A stretch of 64,000 bases of DNA from Flavimaribacter sp039888615 (GTDB lineage: Bacteria; Pseudomonadota; Alphaproteobacteria; Rhizobiales; Rhizobiaceae), in the NCBI GenBank assembly GCA_039888615.1, contig JBDQQS010000006.1. One strand, written 5' to 3'. The position numbers and the translations under genes are program-made. Position 1 is the stretch's first letter, and every line of letters begins with the position of its first letter. Below the pieces are notes generated by a model that ran no database searches, was not told the DNA's origin, and saw only the letters and a list, made by a program, of their open reading frames with translations. Shown piece by piece: positions 1 through 9,623 of the stretch.

Positions 1-906
1 TTCATCCTTCTGATTGCTGCCGGTTTTGTGTCGGAAGCCTTTTTGAAGCTCAACTATCTCGGCAACCTGGTGCGTCAGGCGGCGCCGATCGGGATCACGG
101 CAGTCGGAGTCACTTTCGTGATGATCCTGCGCGGCGTCGATCTGTCGGTCGGTGCGATCGTGTCTATGAGCGCCGTGATCTGTGCTCTCGTCATGGACGG
201 CAAGGCTGAAAATCTGTGGCTGGCCATTGGGGTTACCTGCGTCACCGGAAGCCTGATCGGGCTGGCGAACGGGCTCCTGATTGCTTACGGGCGCGTGTCG
301 TCCTTCATCCTCACGCTCGGCATGTCGATCGTCGTCTATGGCTTGGTGCAGATGGGCACAGGCGGCACGGCGCGCGGCATCGTGTCTCCCGGTTTCAGGG
401 AATTTCTCAATGGCCGGATCGGCAACGTGCTGCCGGTTCTGGCCATCTGCTTCCTCGTCGCCGTCATTGTCGGCGTATTCATACAGTCGCAGACGCGTTT
501 CGGGCGCAATGTCTATCACGTCGGCGCCAACCCGGAAGCGGCGAGACTGGCCGGCATCCCCGCCGTCCAGACAACTGTCATTGCCTATTGCGTCTCGGGT
601 CTGTTTGCCGGTCTTGGCGGCATCGCGCTGCTGGCGCGGACAGGCGTTTCGGGCACCAATCCAGGCGCCGGGATGGAGTTCGACGTGCTTGCGGCAGTCA
701 TCCTCGGTGGAACGACATTTGCCGGCGGACGCGGTGGCGTCGGAAGCACTTTCGCCGGCGTTCTTGTGCTTTTCATCGCTCTCAATCTGGCCAATGTCGC
801 CGGACTCCCCTTCGCCGCTCAGTTGACGATCAAGGGGATCATCATCATCGCCGCCTCGGCCGCCCATGCATGGATCGGACGCAGCGGCGGTGACCGAACA
901 GAATAA
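1..906 (+). CDS. Sugar ABC transporter permease, RbsC/CUT2 family (5' end outside window)
   Basis: Inner-membrane permease of a ribose-type ABC importer. The frame is open from base 1, so the start lies before the window; 301 residues are visible. They form about eight hydrophobic segments. The family hallmark LRGVDLSVGA is near visible residue 43, and FGRNVYHVGANP occurs in the second half. A binding-protein gene follows 28 bp downstream and then an ATPase, the usual parts of such an importer. Family assignment is firm; the transported solute is unknown. Confidence 0.93.
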   Translation, partial: FILLIAAGFVSEAFLKLNYLGNLVRQAAPIGITAVGVTFVMILRGVDLSVGAIVSMSAVICALVMDGKAENLWLAIGVTCVTGSLIGLANGLLIAYGRVSSFILTLGMSIVVYGLVQMGTGGTARGIVSPGFREFLNGRIGNVLPVLAICFLVAVIVGVFIQSQTRFGRNVYHVGANPEAARLAGIPAVQTTVIAYCVSGLFAGLGGIALLARTGVSGTNPGAGMEFDVLAAVILGGTTFAGGRGGVGSTFAGVLVLFIALNLANVAGLPFAAQLTIKGIIIIAASAAHAWIGRSGGDRTE

Positions 907-934
907 GGGAACCAGTCCAAAGGAGGACTTCGAC

Positions 935-2011
935 ATGACTTCTCTCAAGAGAATGCTTGCAGCGACGATGGCAGCACTTGCTGTCCTTGTATTGACCGGG
1001 CCGGGAACGGCCCAGGAGCTCGACCTCACCAAGGAATCGACCTACGACCAGATCCTGGAGTGGGCCAACGAACCGCTCGACACGTCCGAATACAAGAAGG
1101 ATGGCAAGCTGAAGATCGGCGTTTCGGCCGGCTATCTCAGCAACGCCTGGATCAATTTCACTGCGCAGATGATCAAGTATGAAGCGTCGCTGCATCCGGA
1201 GATCGAGGAGATCAAGATCACGGATGCGGGCTTCAATCCGACCAAGCAGGCGGCCGATATCGACGACCTGCTGACGAGCGGCGTCGATGCGATCCTGTTC
1301 TGGCCGGTCGACGAGAAGGCGATTATGCCTGCGCTGAAGAAAGCCCACGATCAGGGCGTCGTCACCATCAATATCGGTTACAACTTCATGCGCGACCCGT
1401 CAGTCACGTCGAATGCCTATGTCAACCAGTGGGGGTACACCGAGCAGGTAGTCGACCAGTTTATCGAATCCCTCGACGGCAAGGGCAAGGTCATCGCCAT
1501 GCTGCCCATCGCCGGTTCTTCGGCTGCCGTGGTCCAGCTGGCGGTTCTGGAACAGAAGCTAAAGGACAATCCCGAAATGGAATTGTTGAGTGCGGAATAT
1601 GGCGACTGGGATCGAGCCAAGGCCAAGCAACTGACGGAAAACCTATTGCAGCGGTTTCCGCAGATTGACGGCGCCTTCTCGCCCGCAGGCCAGATGTCCA
1701 TGGGCATCTATGAAGCCTTCGACGAAGCAGGTCGGCTCAATGAGCTGACCCTGTCGCCTGGCGACGACTACAACGGTTGGGTCAAACTCGTTGCAAACGA
1801 AGGCAAATGGGGTTCCGTCACGAGCGGCCTCGAGGTCGGACGGGCGGCCGTGCAACAGGCCGTCGATATTTTGACCGGCGCACAGACAACGACGGCCATT
1901 GTTGTGCCGACACGCTATCTCGCACCGGAGGAAGCCAGGGAACTCCACGAACCCGATCGTCCCGACGACTGGTTCAAGACCGACCTTCCGGCCGAGTACC
2001 TTCCACAGTAA
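935..2011 (+). CDS. Periplasmic sugar-binding protein of CUT2 ABC transporter
   Basis: Periplasmic binding protein (type 1 periplasmic-binding fold, ribose-like) of 358 residues that would capture the solute and deliver it to the permease upstream. A Sec signal peptide covers residues 1-26, with likely cleavage after GTA. The ATG at 935 was chosen because an AAGGAGG-type ribosome site lies just before it (919-925) and the signal peptide starts there; the in-frame ATG at 866 overlaps the permease gene. Motifs typical of the fold include the stretch with DDLLTSGVDAILFWP near residues 110-124. Ligand not predictable. Confidence 0.92.
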   Translation: MTSLKRMLAATMAALAVLVLTGPGTAQELDLTKESTYDQILEWANEPLDTSEYKKDGKLKIGVSAGYLSNAWINFTAQMIKYEASLHPEIEEIKITDAGFNPTKQAADIDDLLTSGVDAILFWPVDEKAIMPALKKAHDQGVVTINIGYNFMRDPSVTSNAYVNQWGYTEQVVDQFIESLDGKGKVIAMLPIAGSSAAVVQLAVLEQKLKDNPEMELLSAEYGDWDRAKAKQLTENLLQRFPQIDGAFSPAGQMSMGIYEAFDEAGRLNELTLSPGDDYNGWVKLVANEGKWGSVTSGLEVGRAAVQQAVDILTGAQTTTAIVVPTRYLAPEEARELHEPDRPDDWFKTDLPAEYLPQ

Positions 2012-2024
2012 GAGGGGGTCCGGT

Positions 2025-3503
2025 TTGGCGCTGTTGGAGACGCATGACCTCACCCGCCGGTTTCCAGGTGTGGTTGCTCTGAGGGCGGTGAATTTCACCG
2101 CCCGGGCGGGAGAGGTGCATGCGGTCTGCGGCGCCAACGGCGCCGGTAAATCCACATTGATGAACGTGCTCTCCGGAACGATTGCGCCCAGTTCCGGAAG
2201 CGTTCTGATCAATGGCGAGATGGCGAGTTTCACAACGCCTGCCGAAGCCCGCTCGGCAGGCATCGCAATCGTCTATCAGGAGTTCAGTTCGATCCCGGAA
2301 CTGACCGTGGCCGACAACATTTATCTCGGACAGGAATTTCGCAAGGGCTTCGGCGTCGTCGATCACAAGCGTGCTTCGTTGGAAGCGCGCACCCTGATGA
2401 AACGCTTTCGAATCGATCTCGATCCGGATGCCGCAGTCGGGACGCTGGGCGTGGCGGACCGGCAATTGCTCGAACTGGCACGGGCACTATCCACCGATGC
2501 CCAGGTGCTTATTCTCGACGAACCGACGGGAGTTCTCTCGCTGTCGGAGCAACGCAATCTCTTCGAAGTGATCCGCACCCTCAGGGATCGCGGCATGCTC
2601 ATCCTCTATATTTCCCACCGTCTCGAGGAGATCTTCGAAATCGCCGACACGGTCAGCGTCATGCGCGACGGCGAACTGGTGGCGACCAGGGAGAAAGGCT
2701 CCCTCGACCGCAAGGAACTGGTCCGCTTGATGACCGGTCACGAAGTTTCCGACACAGAGGCAATTGTCGACCCGCTTGCCGGCGGCGAAACGGTTCTGAC
2801 GATCGATGGCGTCACGAGCGACGACAGCCGGATCCTGCTTGCCGAAGGCGAGATCCTGGGACTTGCCGGGCTGGTCGGAGCAGGACGGACGTCGATTGCG
2901 AGACGGCTTGCCGGTTTGCGGCCGCGCACAGGCATGACGGCTCAATTGAAAGGCAAACCGCTTCCATTCAATGCCGCCGGCGTTCTGAAGGCGGGACTGG
3001 TCTATCTGACCGAAGACCGAAAGGAAGACGGTATCTTCGGTCCACTGTCGATCCCGATGAATGCGACCGCCGCTGCCCTGGATCACTTTTCGTCAGCAGG
3101 CTTCCTGGCGCGAAGGCGCGAAAGGTTGGAGGCGGCGACCCTGTTGGAGCAACTGCGCCTGGTGGCAAGTTCTCTCGATATGCCGATCTCGTCCTTGAGT
3201 GGCGGCAACCAGCAGAAGGTTCTGTTTGCCCGTGCATTGCTGGCACAGCCGAAGGTTCTGATCTGCGACGAGCCGACCAGGGGTGTGGATGTCGCTGCAC
3301 GCGAGGATATCTATCGGTTGTTGCGAGACCTTTCGAAACGGGGTGTGGCGATCATCATGATTTCATCGGAGCTCGACGAGCTGATTGCCATGTGTCACCG
3401 CATTGCCATCGTCCGTCATGGCGTCGTGCATTCGGTCGTAATCAACGAAGATCTCGACGAGCACAAACTTGTGCTTGCGGCAACCGGCAGTGACGCCGCG
3501 TAA
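2025..3503 (+). CDS. Sugar ABC transporter ATP-binding protein (tandem NBDs, RbsA-like)
   Basis: Cytoplasmic ATPase of the same CUT2 importer, 492 residues with two nucleotide-binding domains. Domain 1 has Walker A GANGAGKST and Walker B LILDEPTG. Domain 2 has the degenerate Walker A GLVGAGRTS usual for this family, the signature LSGGNQQKV and Walker B LICDEPTRGVD. The TTG start at 2025 is preferred: it follows an AGAGGGGG ribosome site by about six bases and gives the standard length. The upstream ATG at 1899 would run through the binding-protein gene. The gene is convergent with the amidase. Confidence 0.92.
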   Translation: MALLETHDLTRRFPGVVALRAVNFTARAGEVHAVCGANGAGKSTLMNVLSGTIAPSSGSVLINGEMASFTTPAEARSAGIAIVYQEFSSIPELTVADNIYLGQEFRKGFGVVDHKRASLEARTLMKRFRIDLDPDAAVGTLGVADRQLLELARALSTDAQVLILDEPTGVLSLSEQRNLFEVIRTLRDRGMLILYISHRLEEIFEIADTVSVMRDGELVATREKGSLDRKELVRLMTGHEVSDTEAIVDPLAGGETVLTIDGVTSDDSRILLAEGEILGLAGLVGAGRTSIARRLAGLRPRTGMTAQLKGKPLPFNAAGVLKAGLVYLTEDRKEDGIFGPLSIPMNATAAALDHFSSAGFLARRRERLEAATLLEQLRLVASSLDMPISSLSGGNQQKVLFARALLAQPKVLICDEPTRGVDVAAREDIYRLLRDLSKRGVAIIMISSELDELIAMCHRIAIVRHGVVHSVVINEDLDEHKLVLAATGSDAA

Positions 3504-3534
3504 CGAGCTCTCACGCAACTGCCGGCCGGATTGT

Positions 3535-4977
3535 TCAGGCGCACACTGACGGGCGCCTGTCCTTCCAAGGCATCTCGGCCTCCAGCAATGTCGCGAGCGC
3601 CAGAACCGTGGCTTCGTCACCGTATCGTCCGACTGCCTGAACGCCGATCGGAATACCCGATGCCGACTGCCCGAGCGGCAGGGACATGGCCGGCTGCCCG
3701 GACATGTTGAACGGGAACTCGAACATGGCGTCAGTCCATTTCGCATTGTACTTGTCGATATCCGGTTCGGACATGTCGTAGTAACCGACCGGCCTCGGCA
3801 ATTGCGTCAGGCTTGGCGTGAGGTAGATGTCATAGGGATCGAGATCCATGGCGATCTGGCGACCGATCTGCCGCACGCCCTCGACATCGGAGATGTGCCG
3901 GATCCCCGACGTCGCACGGCCGCGCTCGATAATAGCCCAGGTCACGGGCTCGACGTCGTCCTTCGTAACGGGCCGACCCACAACTGCCGAAAGCCATTCG
4001 AAAATGGCGGCGGCCTGAACACAGCTCATATGGGTATAGATCTGCCAGGCGGCATCACCGTCGATCGACAGGTCATGTTCCTCCACCGTATGTCCTGCGC
4101 CTTCAAGGACGCGAACCGTCTCCATCAGAACCGACTTGACTTCGGGATCGACGGGCCGGCCGTCGGGGGGCGTCACCGAAAAGCCGATTCTGAGCTTTTC
4201 AGGCGCAACTTTCGACAGGTCGAGCCAGCTTCGCTCCGGGGTGGGCGGCGTATAGGGATCGCCGGGCAGGGCGCCGGCGACCGCATCGAGATAGGCGGCG
4301 GTGTCGCGCACGGTCCGTGAGTTGCAAAGGAAATAGGCGCCGCCGTGCCAGACATCGGCGACCGGCGCCAGCGTAATGCGGCCGCGCGACGGTTTCAGGC
4401 CCAGCACGCCGCAGCATGATGCAGGCACACGAATGGAGCCTGCGGCGTCACTGGATTCCGCGATCGGCACCATATGCGACGCGACGGCGGCGCACGATCC
4501 TCCGCTCGATCCACCGGCCGTCACCTTCTCATTCCATGGGTTTACGGTCGCGCCGTACAGTTCTGGCTCGGTGCTGATCGACCAGCCGTTTTCCGGCGCA
4601 TTCGATTTTCCGACCAGCACGAATCCGGCCTTCTTGATGCGCTTGACGACCTCCGCGTCGGCGTCCGCTATGACATCCTTGAGATAACGTGAGGAATTGG
4701 TATTCGGAGCACCTTCCCAGGCGGTCGCCAATTCTTTCAGCAAATAGGGCACGCCCGCGAAGGGAGATTGCCGGTCGATCGCCGCGGCTTCCGCCCGACC
4801 CATATCATACAGCTTATGGATGACGGCATTGAGGGCAGGGTTGAGCTTTTCAATGTTGACGATCGCCGCCTCGACGAGTTCCTCGGGCGACACCTCTCCC
4901 TTCCTAACGCGTTCTCCGAGTTCCAAACCATCGGCCTCAGAATATTCGCGGATCAGACTTTCTGTCACGGGCGCCAT
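3535..4977 (-). CDS. Amidase, amidase-signature family
   Basis: Cytoplasmic amide hydrolase of 480 residues, a normal family length. The Ser-cisSer-Lys triad is visible: Lys81 in VPYLLKE, Ser157 in GGSSGGS and the nucleophile Ser181 in DAAGSIRVP. The Ser spacing of 24 equals that of known members. It shares a strand and a 12-bp gap with the GMC oxidoreductase gene upstream, so the two are probably cotranscribed. GatA is excluded as a role because no gatB/gatC partners are present; a catabolic amidase is more likely. Substrate unknown. Confidence 0.9.
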   Translation of the reverse strand: MAPVTESLIREYSEADGLELGERVRKGEVSPEELVEAAIVNIEKLNPALNAVIHKLYDMGRAEAAAIDRQSPFAGVPYLLKELATAWEGAPNTNSSRYLKDVIADADAEVVKRIKKAGFVLVGKSNAPENGWSISTEPELYGATVNPWNEKVTAGGSSGGSCAAVASHMVPIAESSDAAGSIRVPASCCGVLGLKPSRGRITLAPVADVWHGGAYFLCNSRTVRDTAAYLDAVAGALPGDPYTPPTPERSWLDLSKVAPEKLRIGFSVTPPDGRPVDPEVKSVLMETVRVLEGAGHTVEEHDLSIDGDAAWQIYTHMSCVQAAAIFEWLSAVVGRPVTKDDVEPVTWAIIERGRATSGIRHISDVEGVRQIGRQIAMDLDPYDIYLTPSLTQLPRPVGYYDMSEPDIDKYNAKWTDAMFEFPFNMSGQPAMSLPLGQSASGIPIGVQAVGRYGDEATVLALATLLEAEMPWKDRRPSVCA

Positions 4978-4989
4978 GACATCCTCCTC

Positions 4990-6579
4990 TTACTGATTGA
5001 TGAATTGAGAACCGCGCTCCGCGACCATGATGACCGTCGCCATGATATTGCTTGCCACGACGTTCGGGAACACCGATGCATCGCAAATTCTCAAACGTTG
5101 AAGGCCACGGACTTCGAGCGTGGCCGGATCGGTCACGGCCATGTCGTCTACTCCCATCCGGCATGTGCTGGTAGGATGATAGATGGACTGCGATTGTGCC
5201 TGGATGAACTTGGCGATATCCTCGTCGGACCGTGCTTCGCTGCAAGGGAATACCTCCTGCAGGGCGAGGGGCGCGAGGGTTTTTGTCGATGCGATATCCC
5301 GAGACAGTTTAACGCCGCCGATCAGAGTCTGCAGATCTTCACCCCCGGGATCGGAAAGATAGTTCGGATCGATGGCCGGAGGCATAAGCGGGTCGGCCGA
5401 ACGCAGCCTCAGTGTGCCCGTGCTTTTCGGACGCTGAAGGACGCTGAACATCGAAAGTCCGGGCACCGTCGACATGTAGCGGGCATGATCGCGATGCGGG
5501 GTCGGGATGCCGTAAATCTGCAGGTCCGGTTCGTCGATCTCCGGCCTCGATTTTGCCTGCCCGCCGCTGGTCGACCATGGATTGGCCATCGGTCCGCTGC
5601 GTTTGTTCGACCAGTCGACCAGCGCCTGATCGAACTCCGAAGGCGTCAGGCCGCCAATTCCGAATTTCTTCCTGGTCATGAAGGTGACGACGCAATTGAG
5701 GTGATCCTGCAACGACTCGCCCACGCCAGGCAGATCGTGCACGACATCGATGCCGTGGTGTCTCAAATGGTCGGCCGGGCCGATACCGGATAGTTGTAAG
5801 AGGTGGGGCGTATTGACCGTTCCACCGCACAGAACCACTTCGCTGTCGGCATGGGCGGTCTGCAGTTGGCCATTGTGCAGGAAGGTCACGCCACGCGCTA
5901 CCGCGTTCTCGACGATGATGCGGGTGACATAGGACGACGTCATGACGGTAAGATTTGGCCGAGCTCGAACCGGGTCAAGAAACGCCGTTGCGGGGCCGTG
6001 ACGCTCTCCATCCTTCATGAAAACCTGGAAAAACCCGCACCCAAACTGGTCGCCGCTGTTGAAGTCCGGATTGTAGGGCAGGCCGTACTCCTGGGCCGCC
6101 TCCACCCAAAGCTTTTCCGAAGGATCATGCTGGGGAACGTCGACAACCAGAAGTTCGCCGCTGTCGCCATGCGTGGGGGAGCCGCCGAGACGCGGATTGT
6201 TCTCGGATTTCCTGAACCAGGGAAGCACATCGTTCCAGGACCAGCCCGGGCAACCCTTGGCCGCCCAGCGATCATAGTCGGACGGAGATCCGCGCATATA
6301 GACCATTGCATTGGTCGATCCCGACCCACCGAGCAATTTACCGCGTGGCCAGGCGATGCGACGGCCCATGCAATGGGCCTGCGGCGTGGTGTGATATTTC
6401 CAGTCGTACTCGGTATCGATCAGGCTGATCCATGCGCCGGGCATGCAGGCTGCCTCCGGCATGTCGCCGGGTCCTGCTTCGAGCAACAGTACTTGCCTGG
6501 CCGGGTCGGCGGTAAGGCGATTGGCCAGCACGCACCCTGCGGCTCCGCCCCCTACGATTATCGTGTCGAAGGTGTCCAT
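4990..6579 (-). CDS. GMC-family FAD-dependent oxidoreductase (choline dehydrogenase-like)
   Basis: Flavoprotein alcohol dehydrogenase/oxidase of 529 residues. The N-terminus has the FAD-binding VGGGAAGCVLANRL. GMC signature 1 is around RGKLLGGSGSTNAMVYMRG and signature 2 around GTVNTPHLLQLSGIGP. Near the C-terminus HPTSTCRMG carries the expected catalytic His, and VVASNIMAT carries an Asn at the partner position. ATG 6579 is used; an in-frame GTG at 6591 is possible. First gene of an operon with the amidase, so the pair may oxidise and deamidate one substrate (inference). The choline-dehydrogenase label is by family only. Confidence 0.9.
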   Translation of the reverse strand: MDTFDTIIVGGGAAGCVLANRLTADPARQVLLLEAGPGDMPEAACMPGAWISLIDTEYDWKYHTTPQAHCMGRRIAWPRGKLLGGSGSTNAMVYMRGSPSDYDRWAAKGCPGWSWNDVLPWFRKSENNPRLGGSPTHGDSGELLVVDVPQHDPSEKLWVEAAQEYGLPYNPDFNSGDQFGCGFFQVFMKDGERHGPATAFLDPVRARPNLTVMTSSYVTRIIVENAVARGVTFLHNGQLQTAHADSEVVLCGGTVNTPHLLQLSGIGPADHLRHHGIDVVHDLPGVGESLQDHLNCVVTFMTRKKFGIGGLTPSEFDQALVDWSNKRSGPMANPWSTSGGQAKSRPEIDEPDLQIYGIPTPHRDHARYMSTVPGLSMFSVLQRPKSTGTLRLRSADPLMPPAIDPNYLSDPGGEDLQTLIGGVKLSRDIASTKTLAPLALQEVFPCSEARSDEDIAKFIQAQSQSIYHPTSTCRMGVDDMAVTDPATLEVRGLQRLRICDASVFPNVVASNIMATVIMVAERGSQFINQ

Positions 6580-6620
6580 TTTTGCAATCACCCAGCGCGA
6601 ATTATTAGAACCCGCGCGAA

Positions 6621-6660
6621 GAGTATTTTCGGTTGAGATCGATTGTCAACTAACTAGTTG
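6621..6660 (-). promoter_or_regulatory. Candidate sigma70 promoter with overlapping palindrome for the GMC-amidase operon
   Basis: Read on the minus strand, TTGACA (6644-6649) and ATACTC (6621-6626) are separated by 17 bases, upstream of the GMC start. The inverted repeat CAACTA-AC-TAGTTG (6647-6660) overlaps the -35 box, a typical repressor position. No regulator gene adjoins this operon. Confidence 0.45.
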
Positions 6661-6773
6661 GTTTGAATAAGACAGAGTTATCTTTCAGCCTCTCGTTGAG
6701 GATGAGGTCTGACGAACAGAGCAAACTGAATTAGATTATCTCTGCATCGTTGCGCCACTTGACCGCCCGAAAA

Positions 6774-6794
6774 TTTGATGCATGATATATCAAA
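6774..6794. promoter_or_regulatory. Palindromic operator candidate upstream of the TorT-like importer (copy 1)
   Basis: Imperfect 21-bp palindrome whose arms are TTTGAT and ATCAAA. Its core GATGCATGATATATCAA differs by one base from a site at 19976-19992. It lies 84 bp before the binding-protein gene, just after a candidate -35 box (TTGACC, 6759-6764). The AT-rich palindrome fits an FCD-type GntR protein such as the one encoded at 18250-18957 (inference). Confidence 0.55.
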
Positions 6795-6877
6795 TAGCAT
6801 TTTTGCCGATTTAAGGCAGGGCGACGGTCGTTGCAGGAATTGCGGCGGGGAACAGAAAACCAACAAGGAGAACCACT

Positions 6878-7957
6878 ATGAGACTATGCACAGCCTTGGC
6901 TTCAGCACTTGCTCTCGCGGCAGTGACTGTTGCGGTTCCAGCGAACGCGGCGGACTGGGCGCCGTTCACCATCGTCCCGGATGGCGCCGACAAGCAGCCG
7001 ATGGAGCCGATTGAATACACACCCCTCGAAAAGGCTTCCAAGAAATGGAATCTTTGCGTTCTGTTCCCGCATCTGAAGGACAGCTACTGGGTGGCGTCCA
7101 ACTATGGAATTGTCGACGAGGCTCGGCGCCTTGGCGTGCGCGCCTATACATTCCAGGCGGGCGGATACGATCAGTTGCCAAAGCAGTTGTCGCAATTCGA
7201 CGACTGTCTGGCGTCCAATCCTGACGCCATACTAGTGGGGGCCATCAGTGAAGGCGGCATCGCTGGACGTCTGAAAGCCGGCATGGACCAGGGACTGCCC
7301 ATTATCGCGGTGGCGAACCCGATCTACGACACACCCATCACAGCGCTGATTACGACAGACCATTACCAGAAGGGTTTTCTTTCCGGAAAACACCTGGTTG
7401 AAGTTCTCGGTGAGGACGGAGGCAAGGTTGTCGCTTTTCCCGGACCGCAGAACTCCGGATGGGCGGAAACCTACCTGAAGGGTTTCGAAGCGGCCATCGC
7501 GGATACGAAGGTCGAGATGCTCGAAGCCAAATACGGTGAAGCGGGTGTTGCAGAACAGCTGAATCTGATCGAGGACGCGCTTCAGACCTATCCGGAAATG
7601 AATGCAATCTGGGGCGGAGCGCCAACAGCAGAAGCGGCGTTGAGCGCTGTGGCCGAGGCCGGTCGCGACGACATCAAGATCGTCTCGTCCTGGGAAGACC
7701 AGAAAATGCCCGACCGCATCAAGGAAGGCAAAGTCTTAGGATTCTCAGCGGAATATCCGGTGATCTTGGCCAGGATCGGAGTGGATCTGGCCGTGCGGGC
7801 GCTTGAGGAACAGCCGATCGAGCTTTTCGTCGAGCATCCGGAAGTAAGGGTGCTCCGGGCTACTCCCGGTATGGTGACCGCCGACAACATAGACGAAGTC
7901 GACCTTACCGAGATCTATGCGCCGAAAGACTGGCAGCCGGTGTTCGATACCGAATAA
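6878..7957 (+). CDS. TorT-like periplasmic substrate-binding protein
   Basis: Periplasmic binding protein of 359 residues with a Sec signal peptide (cleavage after ANA, residue 24). The mature start, with WAPFTIVPDG and CVLFPHLKDSYWVASNYGIVDE, resembles the TorT branch of the type 1 periplasmic-binding fold. No torS/torR/torA genes are near. Instead an ATPase and two permeases follow, so it serves an importer rather than TMAO sensing. An AAGGAG ribosome site precedes the ATG. First gene of a plus-strand operon that continues into hydantoinase and aminotransferase genes. Confidence 0.88.
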   Translation: MRLCTALASALALAAVTVAVPANAADWAPFTIVPDGADKQPMEPIEYTPLEKASKKWNLCVLFPHLKDSYWVASNYGIVDEARRLGVRAYTFQAGGYDQLPKQLSQFDDCLASNPDAILVGAISEGGIAGRLKAGMDQGLPIIAVANPIYDTPITALITTDHYQKGFLSGKHLVEVLGEDGGKVVAFPGPQNSGWAETYLKGFEAAIADTKVEMLEAKYGEAGVAEQLNLIEDALQTYPEMNAIWGGAPTAEAALSAVAEAGRDDIKIVSSWEDQKMPDRIKEGKVLGFSAEYPVILARIGVDLAVRALEEQPIELFVEHPEVRVLRATPGMVTADNIDEVDLTEIYAPKDWQPVFDTE

Positions 7958-7977
7958 ACAGGTTCCCTTCCGAGCCT

Positions 7978-8001
7978 GCCGCCGCGCTTCTGCGCGGCGG
8001 C
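7978..8001 (+). other. Intercistronic GC hairpin after binding-protein gene
   Basis: Perfect 10-bp stem GCCGCCGCGC / GCGCGGCGGC with loop TTCT, 21 bp after the binding-protein stop. No T-tract follows, so it is more likely an mRNA-stabilising or attenuating hairpin that keeps binding-protein output above that of the downstream genes. Confidence 0.6.
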
Positions 8002-8105
8002 GTGAAATCCTGCCCGATTGAAGCTAGCATACGAAGCAGCCGGCACGTATCGCATTTCCGACAGCGTGCACTCCGGCTCTCGATCAGAAACGGCCACTAT
8101 TTGCG

Positions 8106-9623
8106 ATGGCGGACGCCCCCAAACTTCTGGATATGACATCGATCACCAAGCGCTACGGCCCATCGCTCGCGCTTGATCAAGTCGATTTCGATCTGCGCGC
8201 GGGAGAAATCCATGTGCTGTTCGGGGAAAACGGGGCCGGCAAGAGCACTCTGATCAATGTGATCACCGGCAACGTGAAGCCCGAGGCTGGCAAATACATT
8301 CTGGAAGGGGCGCCGATATCGGACATGACGCCCCAACAGGCGCGCAACCTGGGGATTTCCGCTGTATTCCAGGAATTCAGCCTCATACCCGACCTATCGG
8401 TCGAGGAGAATCTCTTCCTTGGTAGGGAGAAATCGCGGTCCGGCTTTCTCAACAAGGCGGTGATGCATCGCGAGGCGCAGGATTTCGTCAAGAAGCTGGG
8501 CTTCGAAATCCCCCTCGAACACCAGGTCAGCGACCTGCCGCGCGCACAGAGACAGATGGTGGAAATCGCCAAGGCTCTTTTCGGAAAGGCGCGGATCTTG
8601 ATACTCGACGAGCCGACCGCCTCTCTCACCGACGCCGACGCGGACATCCTCTTTGATCTGCTGGCGGATGTGAAGGCGGAGGGAATCGGCATCATTTACG
8701 TGTCGCATCGCATGCGGGAGATCCGCATGCTGGCCGACCGCGTCACAGTGCTTCGCGGCGGCAAGAAGGTGGCGACCGTTGACGGAACAGACATAACGGA
8801 AGACCAACTGGTCGAAATGATGGTCGGACGGCATGTCGGCGAACTGTATCCCAAGATCACGCACCAGCCCGACAAGGTGATGCTCGATATCCAGCATCTC
8901 TCCAGCGCCGACGGAAATGTTCGCGATGTGTCGCTGAATGTGCGGTCCGGGGAGATCGTCGGTCTCGCCGGCCTGGTCGGTTGCGGCAAGGGTGAGGTGG
9001 GACGGCTGGTCTTCGGCCTCGACGAGATCGCCTCTGGACGTGTTTCGATCGATGGCTCTGAAGTGACCGTAAAATCCCCGAGATCGATGTTGCGTAAGGG
9101 CGTATGCTACTTTCCTGCTGACCGGGGTACTGACGGGCTCGCGTTCAATCGGCCAATTCGCGAAAACGCATCTGCGGCTGCGCTCGATCTGAAATCGATC
9201 GGCGGAAGCGGCTGGCTGCACCGGAGCAGCGAAGCGAGTAAAGTCAGGACGGTGCTGGAGAAGCTCCATGTACGCCCGCTGCTTCCCGAACAGCTGGTCG
9301 TTCAGTTCTCCGGCGGCAATCGCCAAAAGGTCATGCTGGCGCGAGGCCTGATGCGGGATTTGAAGATCTTCCTGTTCGACGAGCCGACCGTCGGCATCGA
9401 CGTGGGCGCCAAGGTGGAGATCTACGAACTGCTGCGCGATCTGGCGCAAGGCGGCGCCGCGATCCTGCTCGTCTCGTCCGAACTGCCTGAAATCCTCAAT
9501 CTGTCGAACCGGATTTATGTCATGCATGACGGAGAGGTCGTCCGTCATCTCGAGGGCAAGACGCGAACCGAATCGGAAGTGCTCAAGAGTTTCTTTGGAC
9601 GCGAGAAGGAAGGTGTGACCTGA
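8106..9623 (+). CDS. Sugar-type ABC transporter ATP-binding protein (tandem NBDs)
   Basis: CUT2-type ATPase of 505 residues. Domain 1 has Walker A GENGAGKST and Walker B LILDEPTASL. Domain 2 has the usual degenerate loop GLVGCGKGE, the signature FSGGNRQKV and Walker B LFDEPTVGID. The stop overlaps the start of the next permease by one base (TGATG), indicating translational coupling. It would energise the importer fed by the TorT-like protein. No strong ribosome site is seen at the ATG; the start is chosen by family length. Confidence 0.92.
   Translation: MADAPKLLDMTSITKRYGPSLALDQVDFDLRAGEIHVLFGENGAGKSTLINVITGNVKPEAGKYILEGAPISDMTPQQARNLGISAVFQEFSLIPDLSVEENLFLGREKSRSGFLNKAVMHREAQDFVKKLGFEIPLEHQVSDLPRAQRQMVEIAKALFGKARILILDEPTASLTDADADILFDLLADVKAEGIGIIYVSHRMREIRMLADRVTVLRGGKKVATVDGTDITEDQLVEMMVGRHVGELYPKITHQPDKVMLDIQHLSSADGNVRDVSLNVRSGEIVGLAGLVGCGKGEVGRLVFGLDEIASGRVSIDGSEVTVKSPRSMLRKGVCYFPADRGTDGLAFNRPIRENASAAALDLKSIGGSGWLHRSSEASKVRTVLEKLHVRPLLPEQLVVQFSGGNRQKVMLARGLMRDLKIFLFDEPTVGIDVGAKVEIYELLRDLAQGGAAILLVSSELPEILNLSNRIYVMHDGEVVRHLEGKTRTESEVLKSFFGREKEGVT

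Noticed and set aside
866..934. N-terminal extension of the first binding protein
   Set aside because: The extension overlaps the permease gene; a strong ribosome site and a signal peptide support the ATG at 935.
3535..4977. Glutamyl-tRNA amidotransferase subunit A
   Set aside because: No gatB or gatC beside it, and pairing with a GMC oxidoreductase indicates a catabolic amidase.
4768..5793. Open frame (341 codons) opposite the amidase and GMC genes
   Set aside because: It spans the boundary of two convincing minus-strand genes and has a random-like His/Arg-rich composition.
6878..7957. TMAO-respiration sensor component (true TorT)
   Set aside because: No torS, torR, torC or torA genes are nearby; ABC ATPase and permease genes follow directly, so it is a transport protein.
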